Origin: Thermanaerosceptrum fracticalcis | GTDB lineage: Bacteria; Bacillota; Peptococcia; DRI-13 | Assembly: GCF_000746025.2 (NCBI RefSeq) | Contig: NZ_CP045798.1 | Location: 3,579,501 to 3,643,500, forward strand | Direction of reading: 5' to 3' | DNA: 64,000 nucleotides | Shown: in pieces, positions 17,988 through 26,909 of the stretch | Layout of the letters: the number at the start of each line of letters is the position of its first letter | How positions within the stretch are numbered: the stretch's first letter is position 1 | Notes under the pieces: generated by a model | Databases searched by the model: none | Seen by the model: only the letters and a program-made list of their open reading frames with translations | Told to the model about the DNA's origin: nothing | Position numbers and translations under genes: made by a program

Positions 17988-20663
17988 ATGGTAACTTTAA
18001 CAATTAACGGGCAAATTGCGCAGGTTAGGGAAGGGTTAACTATCCTGGAAGCTGCCAGGAGTATAGGCATTGAAATCCCCACACTCTGTCACGATCCGCG
18101 TCTCAAGGCCCATGGCTCCTGCCGTATATGTGTTGTAGAAGTGGAAGGAGCCAGGAGCCTGCAGACAGGTTGTTCTACTCCTGTGGCAGAAGGAATGAAA
18201 GTATGGACGGAAAGTGCTGCTGTAGTAGAAGCGAGAAGAGAAATCCTTAAGCTGCTTCTTTCCACCCATGAAGGTGATTGCCTGGTCTGTGAGAAAGCAG
18301 GCAGGTGTTCACTACAGGCTTTATGCAGTAAATATGATGTGAACCAGTCTGCTTATGATGGGGAAAAAAATAAGTACAAAATAGATGATTCCAATCCTTT
18401 TTACTATGTAGACCTTAACAAATGTATACTTTGCCGTAAATGTGTAATGGTTTGCTCCCAGCTCCAGTGTACTGATGCTTTAAGCGTGGCCGACAGGGGA
18501 TTTACTACTCACATTACACCTCCCTTTGAAAAGGATATTAAGAACTCAGCCTGTGTTTCATGCGGCAACTGTGTAGCTGCTTGTCCAGTGGGAGCGCTCA
18601 TGCCCAAGAGGAAAGAAAAATTTAGCTTTTACGAGACTACGGGGGTTAAGACCACCTGTCCTTACTGTGGCGTGGGCTGTCAATTGGAACTCCGTGTGAA
18701 AAACAACAGAATTATGGAAGTCCTGCCGCTCAATGAACCACCCAATGAGGGACTCTTGTGCGTCAAGGGGAGGTTTGGTTTTTCTTTCGTTCACCATCCT
18801 GACAGGCTGAAAAAGCCTTTGATCAGGAAAGAGGGGAAGTTAACGGAGGCAACCTGGGAAGAAGCCTATGAACTTATTGCGTCTAAAATTAAGGAAACTA
18901 AAGAGCAATATGGCAGTGATGCCCTGGCCGGGCTTTCTTCAGCCAGGTGTACCAATGAAGAGAACTATTTAATGCAAAAATTATTTAGAGCTGTCATCGG
19001 CACCAACAATATTGACCACTGCGCCCGGCTGTGTCATGCCTCTACGGTAGCCGGTCTGGCCGCTACCCTGGGGAGCGGTGCCATGACCAACAGCATTGAA
19101 GAGGTTACAGCCGCTGATGTCATCTTTGTTACCGGGTCTAATACTACGGAAACACACCCTGTCATCGGTTCCAAGATCAGGCAGGCCGTACGGTATCATG
19201 GTGCCAGGCTCATTGTGGCAGAGCCGCGAAAAATAGACTTGGCCAGGGATGCCGAAATATTCCTGCAAATCAAACCCGGCACCAATGTGGCTTTAATGAA
19301 CGGGATGATGCACGTTATCCTGGAAGAAGGACTGCAGGACCAGACTTATATCGATGAACGGACGGAAAATTTTGCAGAGTTTAAAAAAGCCCTAACCGGT
19401 TTTACTCCGGAAAAGGCTGCCGAAATATGTGGGGTAGAGGCTGAGGATATCCGGAAGGCGGCCAGGCTGTATGCCAGGGCGGCCAAAGCCAGCATTTATT
19501 ATGCCATGGGTGTCACCCAGCACAGTGCGGGGACCGAGCATGTCATGGCCATCTCCAATCTGGCTCTATTATGCGGACACATCGGTAAGGAAGGAGCAGG
19601 CGTTAACCCTCTCCGGGGTCAGAACAATGTCCAGGGAGCTTGTGATATGGGGGCTTTGCCCAATGTCTTTCCCGGCTACCAGAGAGTGGATGTACCGGAA
19701 ATAGTGGAAAAGTTTGAAAAGGCCTGGGGAGTAAAGCTGCCCCATGAGCAAGGGCTAACGCTGCCCGAAATTCTCGATGCCGCCGAGGCTGGCAACATTA
19801 AATTCCTTTATATCATGGGCGAAAATCCCATGGTTTCCGACCCTGACCTCAATCATGTCAAGAAAGCCCTTTCCAGTGTGGATTTCCTGGTGGTTCAAGA
19901 TATTTTCCTCACGGAAACGGCGGAATTTGCCCATGTAGTGTTACCGGCCGCTTCCGCCGTAGAAAAGGATGGTACTTTTACCAATACGGAGCGGAGGGTG
20001 CAGAGGGTTAGAAAGGCTGTGGAGCCTGTAGGAGAAGCCAAACCGGACTGGATCATTATCACGGAATTGATGAACAGGCTAGGGTATGAGGTGAAATACC
20101 GTCACCCCTATGAAATCATGGAGGAAATCACAAGGGTAACACCCCAGTATGGAGGCATAAATTACTACCGTATTGAACAACAAGGTCTCCAGTGGCCTTG
20201 TCCCAGCAAAGACCACCCGGGCACCAAATTCCTGCATCAAGGCCGGTTTACCAGGGGTAAAGGGCTCTTTATGCCAGTGGTCTACCAGGGACCCGCCGAG
20301 GAAACCGACGTTGAGTATCCTTATCTTTTGACCACGGGCCGGATTCTTTACCAGTATCACACCAGGACCATGACGGGAAGGGTGACAGGACTAAATGAAA
20401 TCGCTCCCGAAAGCTACATGGAGGTACACCCCACAACGGCGGATAAATTAGGTATTAGCGACGGGGAAATAGTGAAAGTTGTGTCCCGGAGAGGTGCTAT
20501 TACCACAAAGGCTAAAGTTGCGGAGAAAGTGAAAGAGGATGTGATCTTTATGCCCTTCCATTACGCCCAAGGGGCAGCCAACGTTTTGACTAACAGGGCT
20601 CTGGATAAAAGCTGCAAGATTCCCGAGCTGAAAATCTGTGCCGTGAGGATTGAGAAGATTTGA
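17988..20663 (+). CDS. fdhA: Formate dehydrogenase catalytic subunit FdhA, Cys type, with NuoG-like N-terminus
   Basis: Molybdopterin (bis-MGD) oxidoreductase of 891 aa that oxidises formate or reduces CO2. Domains in order: 2Fe-2S ferredoxin (CHDPRLKAHGSCRIC), NuoG-type His-Cys cluster (HEGDCLVCEKAGRC), two 4Fe-4S clusters (CILCRKCVMVC; CVSCGNCVAACPVG), the MGD-domain 4Fe-4S (CPYCGVGCQ), and the molybdopterin core. The active-site position, HCARLCHAST, holds Cys349 (TGT) where many homologues have selenocysteine. ATG at 17988 follows GAGGGGGA. No NuoE/F-like or other electron-transfer partner is adjacent, so its acceptor is encoded elsewhere. Cytoplasmic: no Tat signal. Confidence 0.9.
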   Translation: MVTLTINGQIAQVREGLTILEAARSIGIEIPTLCHDPRLKAHGSCRICVVEVEGARSLQTGCSTPVAEGMKVWTESAAVVEARREILKLLLSTHEGDCLVCEKAGRCSLQALCSKYDVNQSAYDGEKNKYKIDDSNPFYYVDLNKCILCRKCVMVCSQLQCTDALSVADRGFTTHITPPFEKDIKNSACVSCGNCVAACPVGALMPKRKEKFSFYETTGVKTTCPYCGVGCQLELRVKNNRIMEVLPLNEPPNEGLLCVKGRFGFSFVHHPDRLKKPLIRKEGKLTEATWEEAYELIASKIKETKEQYGSDALAGLSSARCTNEENYLMQKLFRAVIGTNNIDHCARLCHASTVAGLAATLGSGAMTNSIEEVTAADVIFVTGSNTTETHPVIGSKIRQAVRYHGARLIVAEPRKIDLARDAEIFLQIKPGTNVALMNGMMHVILEEGLQDQTYIDERTENFAEFKKALTGFTPEKAAEICGVEAEDIRKAARLYARAAKASIYYAMGVTQHSAGTEHVMAISNLALLCGHIGKEGAGVNPLRGQNNVQGACDMGALPNVFPGYQRVDVPEIVEKFEKAWGVKLPHEQGLTLPEILDAAEAGNIKFLYIMGENPMVSDPDLNHVKKALSSVDFLVVQDIFLTETAEFAHVVLPAASAVEKDGTFTNTERRVQRVRKAVEPVGEAKPDWIIITELMNRLGYEVKYRHPYEIMEEITRVTPQYGGINYYRIEQQGLQWPCPSKDHPGTKFLHQGRFTRGKGLFMPVVYQGPAEETDVEYPYLLTTGRILYQYHTRTMTGRVTGLNEIAPESYMEVHPTTADKLGISDGEIVKVVSRRGAITTKAKVAEKVKEDVIFMPFHYAQGAANVLTNRALDKSCKIPELKICAVRIEKI

Positions 20664-20672
20664 TACAGTGAT

Positions 20673-20705
20673 GGCTCTTCCCTGAGGGAAGGGCCGTTGT
20701 ATTAT
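20673..20705 (+). terminator. Intrinsic terminator after fdhA
   Basis: Stem GGCTCTTCCC / GGGAAGGGCC with a TGA loop, followed by GTTGTATTATT. Ten bases past the fdhA stop. Confidence 0.65.
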
Positions 20706-21005
20706 TCAGGAAGCATAACTTAGTTGGTTGGTGCCTGGCACCTTCATATTAAGTTATTAGTTACGGTACGCATAGGAGAATATACATTTAAGGTAAAAGG
20801 ATGTGGTTTTCAGGGTTATTTCCAAGCAAGTCAAGCCATAAAAATGGGGTGTAAATTAGATGCGCGAAGCCGTCGTTATTGAGGAAATACGACCGGGAGA
20901 GGGCCGGGCTTCTCATCAGCATTATAAAGGCTTTACTGTTAAATCATCTCCCTATGCTGTGCCCATATATCCAAATGAAAGCCTCGGGTTTTTCTGTTCC
21001 CCTTT
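20706..21005. other. Intergenic stretch with a GGTGCC palindrome
   Basis: No convincing gene. GGTGCCTGGCACC at 20730-20742 is a 13-base palindrome. A short open frame at 20860 begins MREAVVIEEIRPGEGR, reminiscent of a thiolase N-terminus, but soon loses similarity and runs antisense into the phosphoesterase gene; I do not call it. Confidence 0.5.
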
Positions 21006-23693
21006 TTACTGCTTAATATTGCTTTCCACGATCCGTACCAGCAGCACCCCGATTTCCGCCCGGCTGATTTCCTTCTCGGGCTTAAAGAGGTATTTGCCGT
21101 TTTCCGTATAGCCGCCAATGATGCCCTTTTCTTCCAGGGCCATGACGGCGTCCTTGGCCCAGTAGCTGCTGATATCATTGAATTTGGAAACAAAACCGGC
21201 AGAAGGCTTGGTGAGGTTGAGGGCCCTGGCCAGCATGACAATGGCCTCGCCGCGCTTCATCTTACTATCGGGTTTGAAGAGCACGTTACCCCTGGCATCT
21301 TTATAGCCGCCGGCAATGCCCTTTTCCTGCATGGCCGCAATGGCTTGAGCCGCCCAGTGCTTGCTGATGTCGTTGAAGGTTGTTTTATAACCGGGAGAGG
21401 GTTGTTCGTATTGTAAGTATCGGCTGAGAATAGAGGCCATTTGTGCCCGGCTTACCTGCTCATCGGGCCTGAAAGAACCATCCTCATATCCCCGGATCAG
21501 GGCCAGTTTGTGTAACTTGTTTAGGTCCCTTCTCGCCCAGTGGTTTCCCGTATCGCTGAAGGCAGTCAAGAGGGGAAAGGGTTTCGCTTTGGCGCTGGGT
21601 TGCGTGGAAAGACAGTAAAGTTTTCCTTCCAGGGAGCCGATGAATAACAAGTTGTCCTTTACTGCACCGTTAGAGAAAAGATAGGCTTCACCAAGTTTGA
21701 TGCTCCAGCTTTGGGGGGTATTCCCTGTATTTAAGGCGCTGACTTTACCGATGATACCCGGCAGGATCACATCTCCCGCCTGGGCTACGGGGGAGGGAGA
21801 GTAGCTTGCCAAACCGCTTTCCACCTGCCATACCCGCTCCCCCGTTTCCGGGTCCAGGGCATATACAAGGCCGCCAAGAGTGCCGTATAACAGGGCGTCG
21901 TTGAAGAGGACGGGTGTAGAGAGGCCGGAAGATTCCTTGATCTCCCACACGACTTCTCCTGTTTGAGCTTTAAAAGCATAGACGTAAGCGCCGGGGGTAC
22001 TGATATAGATTTTCCCGTTAAGGTAGAGGGGTGTGCTGGCTGCCGGTGCATAATAAGTTTGCGAGCCTAACTCTTTTTTCCACTTTTCTTGGCCTGTGGC
22101 TGCATCCACTGCATAAAATTTGCCGTCCCAGCTCCCGAAGAAAACAGTATCCTCAGCCAAAGTTGCTTGACTGGCAATGGTATTCCCTGTGGCAAAGCGC
22201 CATAACTCTGTTCCTGTCTTTCCATCCAGGGCGTACATATTGTAGTCGCTGGAACCTACATAAACTCTGCCGTTTGCTGTTAAGGGCGGGGCAATGACGG
22301 CCCCCCCTGTCTTGTATTCCCAGATTTTTTTGCCGTCAATGGCTTTAATGGCATAGATCTTACCATCGGCTGAACCCATATAAACCATACCATTGGCATA
22401 GGAGGGGGAACCGATGATGGCCCCTCCCGTTTTAAACTCCCAGACCTTACGGCCTGTCTTTTGGTCCAGTGCATACAACTTACCGCTGTTGTCCCCCATG
22501 TATAAATATTTGTTTCCTAAGGCCGGGGCATGCTGGATACCGCCCCCGGCGTTAAACTCCCACAGGATCTGGGGACCGGTGCCTTTTTGCACTTTGAACT
22601 GAATCCGCGAGAAATATATTTGGCCATCATCAGCCGTTGCCCGTACCCAAATGGCCCTAATGCCATCGTCCACCTCTGTTAAATCAATCTCTTTTTGATA
22701 GGTGGTGCCGACCATGTCTAGAGGTTTCCAGCGATTATCCTCTAACCGGTATTCAACCTGGGGTGGAATAGAGCTTTTCCAGTTTTCTAAGGATACTTTT
22801 AAAAGAAAGCTGCCCTTTTGGCTTTGGTTCCAGGCGGGAGACAGAACTTTCAAGGAGGGAATAGTGGAGGGTTTGGTGAGAGGAACCCGGGCCAGCAGTT
22901 CTTTAATAGGCTGCTCGTTGGCTACTCCCCGGTAGACGGTGAATTCCTGCCTGGTCTTGTCCACTTCCACAATACTAAAACCGGCATCCATAGCGGCGGC
23001 GCTCATAAAGACAGCAGTTCCGTTTGCACGCCAGACTTCGCTTCTATGCCCATGACCCGTAAAAATGGCCGGGACGTTGTAATCCTTAATAATTGTCCAG
23101 AGATCCCATTCATTATCCATAAATTTGCTGTCGGGATGGACCTCGTCGTAAAAAACAGGGTGATGGGTAAAGATGATGACAGGTGTGGTTTTACCTGTTT
23201 TAGCCAGGTCTCCCTTCAGCCACTCCAGCATCTGTTTCTCAAAATGCCCGTGCTGGCCGTTGGCCATGGAGGAATCCAGAGCCACAAAATGAATGCCTTG
23301 ATAATTCCAGGAATGATAAGGCATACCAAAATACTTTTTAAAATAGCTCTTCCCGGCATCTATCCAGCGGCTTTCGTGGTTGCCGGGAGTATGATAAAGG
23401 GGCATCTGAAAAGGAGCCATTAATTCTTTATAATACGCATACTGGTCGGGGGTCCCCAGTTCGGTAAGATCGCCCCCATGCACCAGGAAAGCGGCATCTT
23501 GATAACTTTTGAGCAGCTCTTGCAGGACTTTGGGGGTGTTCTTGTTACCTACGGCAGAACCTACATGGGTATCGGTAATATGTATAAAGGTAAAAGCGTT
23601 GGATGCAGGGTCGATGCCTTTGGCCGGCAGGGGTAATAAGTTGCCGAAGATGAAGACAAATAGTAAGAGACAGGTGAGAAGTCTTTTTTTCAT
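21006..23693 (-). CDS. SLH-anchored metallophosphoesterase with PQQ-like beta-propeller
   Basis: Secreted cell-surface protein, 895 aa. Signal peptide at 1-26 (ending LPAKG). A calcineurin-like phosphoesterase domain covers about 33-265 with its metal ligands in HITDTHVG, HGGDL, GNHESRW, HHPVF and GHGHRSEV. An Ig/fibronectin-like stretch follows to about 380. Then come PQQ-type propeller blades (repeats such as YALDQKTGRKVWEFKTGG, YAIKAIDGKKIWEYKTGG, YALDGKTGTELWRFATG) to about 690. Three SLH domains (about 710-890, each with SxHWA then GIxGGY) bind secondary cell-wall polymer. GGAGG precedes the ATG. Substrate unknown; extracellular phosphate scavenging or wall remodelling is plausible. Confidence 0.88.
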   Translation of the reverse strand: MKKRLLTCLLLFVFIFGNLLPLPAKGIDPASNAFTFIHITDTHVGSAVGNKNTPKVLQELLKSYQDAAFLVHGGDLTELGTPDQYAYYKELMAPFQMPLYHTPGNHESRWIDAGKSYFKKYFGMPYHSWNYQGIHFVALDSSMANGQHGHFEKQMLEWLKGDLAKTGKTTPVIIFTHHPVFYDEVHPDSKFMDNEWDLWTIIKDYNVPAIFTGHGHRSEVWRANGTAVFMSAAAMDAGFSIVEVDKTRQEFTVYRGVANEQPIKELLARVPLTKPSTIPSLKVLSPAWNQSQKGSFLLKVSLENWKSSIPPQVEYRLEDNRWKPLDMVGTTYQKEIDLTEVDDGIRAIWVRATADDGQIYFSRIQFKVQKGTGPQILWEFNAGGGIQHAPALGNKYLYMGDNSGKLYALDQKTGRKVWEFKTGGAIIGSPSYANGMVYMGSADGKIYAIKAIDGKKIWEYKTGGAVIAPPLTANGRVYVGSSDYNMYALDGKTGTELWRFATGNTIASQATLAEDTVFFGSWDGKFYAVDAATGQEKWKKELGSQTYYAPAASTPLYLNGKIYISTPGAYVYAFKAQTGEVVWEIKESSGLSTPVLFNDALLYGTLGGLVYALDPETGERVWQVESGLASYSPSPVAQAGDVILPGIIGKVSALNTGNTPQSWSIKLGEAYLFSNGAVKDNLLFIGSLEGKLYCLSTQPSAKAKPFPLLTAFSDTGNHWARRDLNKLHKLALIRGYEDGSFRPDEQVSRAQMASILSRYLQYEQPSPGYKTTFNDISKHWAAQAIAAMQEKGIAGGYKDARGNVLFKPDSKMKRGEAIVMLARALNLTKPSAGFVSKFNDISSYWAKDAVMALEEKGIIGGYTENGKYLFKPEKEISRAEIGVLLVRIVESNIKQ

Positions 23694-23731
23694 TGATGTA
23701 CCTCCTGCATGTATTTCTTTTTACGACTTCC

Positions 23732-23835
23732 GATATCCGCTTTCCGATATCCGATGTCGGTAATCGGTGGTCGGAAGTCGTCCAATCGAAATTCGGTTTA
23801 CGGTTAACATTCAACAGGTAGCGGCTAACGTTTAA
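23732..23835. repeat. Degenerate CCGATATCCG-type inverted word repeat
   Basis: Begins with CGACTTCCGATATCCGC and closes with GGTGGTCGGAAGTCG, giving a perfect 10-base inverted pair (CGACTTCCGA / TCGGAAGTCG) enclosing further CCGATATCCGATGTCGG words. GGTTTACGGTTAAC words follow. Same family as at 17.1, 26.85, 32.7, 36.0 and 39.5 kb. Confidence 0.7.
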
Positions 23836-23978
23836 AATGAAAGGTTGGTGATGCTTTCTTAATTTAGACGAAATAGGCGGAGAAAAGTTCCCTTAGTATT
23901 ACCTTTTCTTTGGGAACTGCTAGGCAATTTTTGCTAAAATATAAAGGAGCAACATGCAAGGAGAGAAAGGAGTATTTT

Positions 23979-25127
23979 GTGAGGCAGTTTCTTTTTGTTT
24001 TTAGTATCATTCTCTTGGTCTATGGGTGCCTCAATTATTACATCGGTCGGCGTCTCTGGCAAACCCTTAGTTTTTATGTCTCTTTAAATCATTCGCTTTA
24101 CTGGCTAATTTTTTGGTCCGTAGCCTTGTCTTATCTTATGGGAAGAATGGGGGAAAAATATCTCCCTGCCGGTGTAAGTACACTGTTATCCCTGGTGGGG
24201 TCTTACTGGCTGGGTGCCATGTTTTATTTTCTTCAGATTTTGGTGGTCATGGATTTAATAAGGGCTCTAATGAACGTATTAAAACTATGGCCTGGCGGCG
24301 TAAAGGGATTCCCCCCGGCAGCTGGCCTGACCGCCTTGCTTTTGGTGATAGTTATCCTGGGCTATGGCTTCTGGAATGCCCGGAACCCCCAGGTAGTGCA
24401 TTACGATATTACTATCCCCAAGAAGGCAGGGCAGCTAGACAAGCTTCATGTGGTCATGGTTTCCGACCTTCATTTGGGCAAGATTATGGATAACCGACGG
24501 CTGGAGAAGATGGTGGAAATAGTTAATGCCCTTAATCCCGACCTGATTTTGCTCCCGGGTGATGTGATTGATGAAAATGTAGGGCTTTTTGTTGAACAGA
24601 ATATGATGGCTACTTTTCGCAGGCTCAACCCCAAATACGGTAAATTTGCGGCTTTGGGTAACCATGAGTACATTGGCCGCAAAGTGGAAGAGGCTATACA
24701 CTATTTGGAGGAGTCGGGAATCCAAGTCCTCCGGGATAGCTATATCAAGGTAGAAGACAGTTTTTATGTAGTGGGCCGGGACGAGCGGGCCAGTGAACGT
24801 TTTAGCGGTAGAAAACGTAAGAGTCTCGCTGAGGTAATGACAGGCATAGACTATTCCCTGCCCATCATATTGTTAAATCACCAGCCTGTGGAATTGGAAG
24901 AAGCCAAAAAAGAAGGGGTGGACCTGCAGCTCTCAGGCCACACCCATCGGGGACAGTTGTTTCCTAACCAGTTAATTACCTCGAGGATTTTCGAAAAGGA
25001 TTGGGGTTATCTCCGTAAAGAGGAGCTCCAGGTCATCGTTTCTTCCGGGTTCGGCACCTGGGGGCCTCCCATCCGGGTAGGAAACAGGCCCGAAGTTGTG
25101 GATATTGTTATTCATTTTAGTCCTTAG
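23979..25127 (+). CDS. Membrane-anchored metallophosphoesterase (YkuE-like)
   Basis: Calcineurin-like phosphoesterase with a membrane N-terminus, 382 aa. Residues 1-150 hold about four to five hydrophobic helices (FLFVFSIILLVYGCLNYY, YWLGAMFYFLQILVVMDL, LTALLLVIVILGYGFW). The catalytic domain follows with VMVSDLHLG, LLPGDVIDE, ALGNHEYIG, ILLNHQP and LSGHTHRGQ. The layout matches the YkuE/YaeI-type group, some of which act on UDP-activated or lipid-linked phosphates. GTG at 23979 is selected because GAAAGGAG lies 6 bases before it and the hydrophobic segment starts there. Confidence 0.85.
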   Translation: MRQFLFVFSIILLVYGCLNYYIGRRLWQTLSFYVSLNHSLYWLIFWSVALSYLMGRMGEKYLPAGVSTLLSLVGSYWLGAMFYFLQILVVMDLIRALMNVLKLWPGGVKGFPPAAGLTALLLVIVILGYGFWNARNPQVVHYDITIPKKAGQLDKLHVVMVSDLHLGKIMDNRRLEKMVEIVNALNPDLILLPGDVIDENVGLFVEQNMMATFRRLNPKYGKFAALGNHEYIGRKVEEAIHYLEESGIQVLRDSYIKVEDSFYVVGRDERASERFSGRKRKSLAEVMTGIDYSLPIILLNHQPVELEEAKKEGVDLQLSGHTHRGQLFPNQLITSRIFEKDWGYLRKEELQVIVSSGFGTWGPPIRVGNRPEVVDIVIHFSP

Positions 25128-25181
25128 AAAAGCCTTAAAGGCTCGTTAAAAATAACACAAATAAATGATTGATAAAGAATA

Positions 25182-25211
25182 AGCTCTCACCAGGCTGTTG
25201 AGAGCTTTTTA
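25182..25211 (+). terminator. Terminator between convergent genes
   Basis: AGCTCTCA / TGAGAGCT stem with a 9-base loop followed by TTTTAAT. It ends the phosphoesterase transcript and overlaps the stop of the converging permease gene. Confidence 0.75.
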
Positions 25212-25952
25212 ATACTTTGTCCATTTACAGAAACGGTTTTCAATTAAATCCACAAGGGCGTACGTGATAACACCCAGTAAGCCCATGGCCAAGATTCCCG
25301 CATACATTGCGGGGTATTCTTTTCTTTCCATTGCATCCAGGATAAAATAGCCCAGCCCATCGGTGGAAGCAAAGGTTTCAGCCAGGAAAAGCACAGCAAT
25401 GGCCGTACCCAGGCTTACCCGCAGTGAGGTCAAAATTTTGGGCAGGCAGTAGGGCCAAACCAGGTGACGGTAGGTCTGCCAGGTGGTGGCATGGAGAGAT
25501 TTTAGGGAAAGCAGGCTTTGCAGGGGAATATTCCTGGCAGCATCACGGGCGGTAACGACAATTTGAAAGAAAACAATCAAACAAATCAGGACGATTTTGG
25601 GCAAGTTACCCAGGCCCAGGAACACAACGATAATGGGTAAAAATACACTCTTGGGCAGAGGATATAAAACGTAGATGACAGGGGCAGCTATCCTGTCCAG
25701 GGCGGGGGTTCTGCCCATGACCAGACCCAGGGGAACAGCAAGCAAAAAAGAAATGGCGAGACTTAAAAAGACCCGGTAAGAACTGATTAGGAAATGGGAA
25801 AGGAGTTGACCTTTTATCAACAGAAGAGAAAACTCCTGGATTACAGCCAGAGGAGTAGGCAGAAAAGGCTTGGCCATGATTGAAGAACCAAGGTGCCAGC
25901 TGCCAAAGATGACAACCAGGGCTAACAAATAATCGCGCATTTTTCCTAACAT
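25209..25952 (-). CDS. ABC transporter permease, nitrate/sulfonate/taurine family (SsuC/TauC-like)
   Basis: Inner-membrane permease, about 247 aa with five to six hydrophobic segments and the EAA loop (LSLKSLHATTWQTYRHLVWPYCLPKILTSL region, quoted here only by position about 155-185). GTAIAVLFLAETF and GLGYFILDAM near the C-terminus are typical of SsuC/TauC/ThiX permeases. ATG at 25952 overlaps the ATPase stop codon by seven bases, so translation is coupled. Substrate is not determined by sequence; sulfonate, taurine, nitrate or a thiamine precursor are all possible. Confidence 0.83.
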   Translation of the reverse strand: MLGKMRDYLLALVVIFGSWHLGSSIMAKPFLPTPLAVIQEFSLLLIKGQLLSHFLISSYRVFLSLAISFLLAVPLGLVMGRTPALDRIAAPVIYVLYPLPKSVFLPIIVVFLGLGNLPKIVLICLIVFFQIVVTARDAARNIPLQSLLSLKSLHATTWQTYRHLVWPYCLPKILTSLRVSLGTAIAVLFLAETFASTDGLGYFILDAMERKEYPAMYAGILAMGLLGVITYALVDLIENRFCKWTKY

Positions 25953-26710
25953 GATCCTGGCTTGTTCCCCCCTTCCAAAAGGGAGCGTACCCGGGAGCAC
26001 TGCCGGTAAAATTCGGGGGAATTACGGGACAGGGGCTCTTCTGAAGTAGTATTATCAAGGATTTTTATGATTTTTCCCGGAGCAGGGGAGAAGACGGCAA
26101 TTTTGCCGCCTAAGAAGACAGCTTCTTCGATGCTGTGGGTGACTAAAATCATGGTGAACCCCAGGGATTTCCATAACTCAAAGACCATGGCCTGCAACTG
26201 CTCCCGTGTCAGGGCGTCCAGGGCGGAAAAAGGCTCGTCCATTAAAAGGTATTTAGGCTCCAGGGCCAGGGCTCTGGCGATGGCTACACGCTGTCTTTGA
26301 CCGCCGGATAACTGCGTGGGATATTTGTCTTTTTGCTCTCCGATGCCTAAAGAGGTAAGGATGCCTAATGCTTTCTTCCTGGCAGCAGGTTTGGGTACTT
26401 TTTGTAAGACGAGCCCCAGCATGGCGTTTTCCAGGACAGTCTTCCAGGGAAAGAGACCATGGTCTTGTAAGATGAGGGCTATTTCAGGCTGTGGTTTTTG
26501 GAAAGGCTTATTATTTAACTTAATTTCTCCCGAAGTGGGGGATAAGAGCCCTGCCAGGAGCAGGAGGAGAGAACTTTTCCCGCAGCCTGAAGGACCAATC
26601 ACAGCCCAGCGTTCCCCGGGAACGAAAGAGAGGTTAACATTCTGCAGCGCCTCTGTTTCCAATCCATTATGGGGTTGATAAGAGAGAGATACGTTATCTA
26701 ATGACAGCAA
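25946..26710 (-). CDS. ABC transporter ATPase, nitrate/sulfonate/taurine family (SsuB/TauB-like)
   Basis: ATP-binding subunit, 254 aa. Walker A GPSGCGKSSLLLLLAG near residues 38-53, Q-loop LILQDHGLFPWKTVLEN (the FPWKTVxEN form is typical of SsuB/TauB/ThiZ), signature LSGGQRQRVAIARAL, Walker B YLLMDEPFSALD and switch LVTHSIEEAVFLG. The start is a TTG at 26710 with GGGGGT six bases upstream. Forms one importer with the permease (overlapping) and the lipoprotein encoded 200 bases upstream. Confidence 0.88.
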   Translation of the reverse strand: MLSLDNVSLSYQPHNGLETEALQNVNLSFVPGERWAVIGPSGCGKSSLLLLLAGLLSPTSGEIKLNNKPFQKPQPEIALILQDHGLFPWKTVLENAMLGLVLQKVPKPAARKKALGILTSLGIGEQKDKYPTQLSGGQRQRVAIARALALEPKYLLMDEPFSALDALTREQLQAMVFELWKSLGFTMILVTHSIEEAVFLGGKIAVFSPAPGKIIKILDNTTSEEPLSRNSPEFYRQCSRVRSLLEGGNKPGSC

Positions 26711-26849
26711 GCTTTTACCCCCTACATGGGAAAATGAGATTGGTTATTTTGCTTACCTTAAAATTGTATCATATTTTTACTTCGCCAGTGTTAGAAAAAC
26801 AAAAATGAGACACTTTAGGTGTCCCATGATGTAACCAGGTTTTTGGTAT

Positions 26850-26893
26850 CTGATATTGAATGTCGGAAGTCGGATGTCGGATAGCGGAAATCG
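26850..26893. repeat. Degenerate TCGGAAGTCGGATGTCGG word repeat
   Basis: Tandem related words (AATGTCGGAAGTCGGATG, TCGGATAGCGGAAATCG) in the gap between the binding-protein and ATPase genes of the same transporter. A GACACTTTAGGTGTC dyad lies just before at about 26808. Confidence 0.65.
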
Positions 26894-26909
26894 AGGTGTT
26901 CAGCCCAAT

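Noticed and set aside
18988-19060. Selenocysteine codon in the formate dehydrogenase
   Set aside because: The active-site codon is TGT, not TGA, and no interruption of the frame exists.
20860-21111. Short + strand frame starting MREAVVIEEIRPGEGR, thiolase-like at the first residues
   Set aside because: Similarity stops after about 15 residues, there is no ribosome site, and the second half is antisense to the SLH-phosphoesterase gene.
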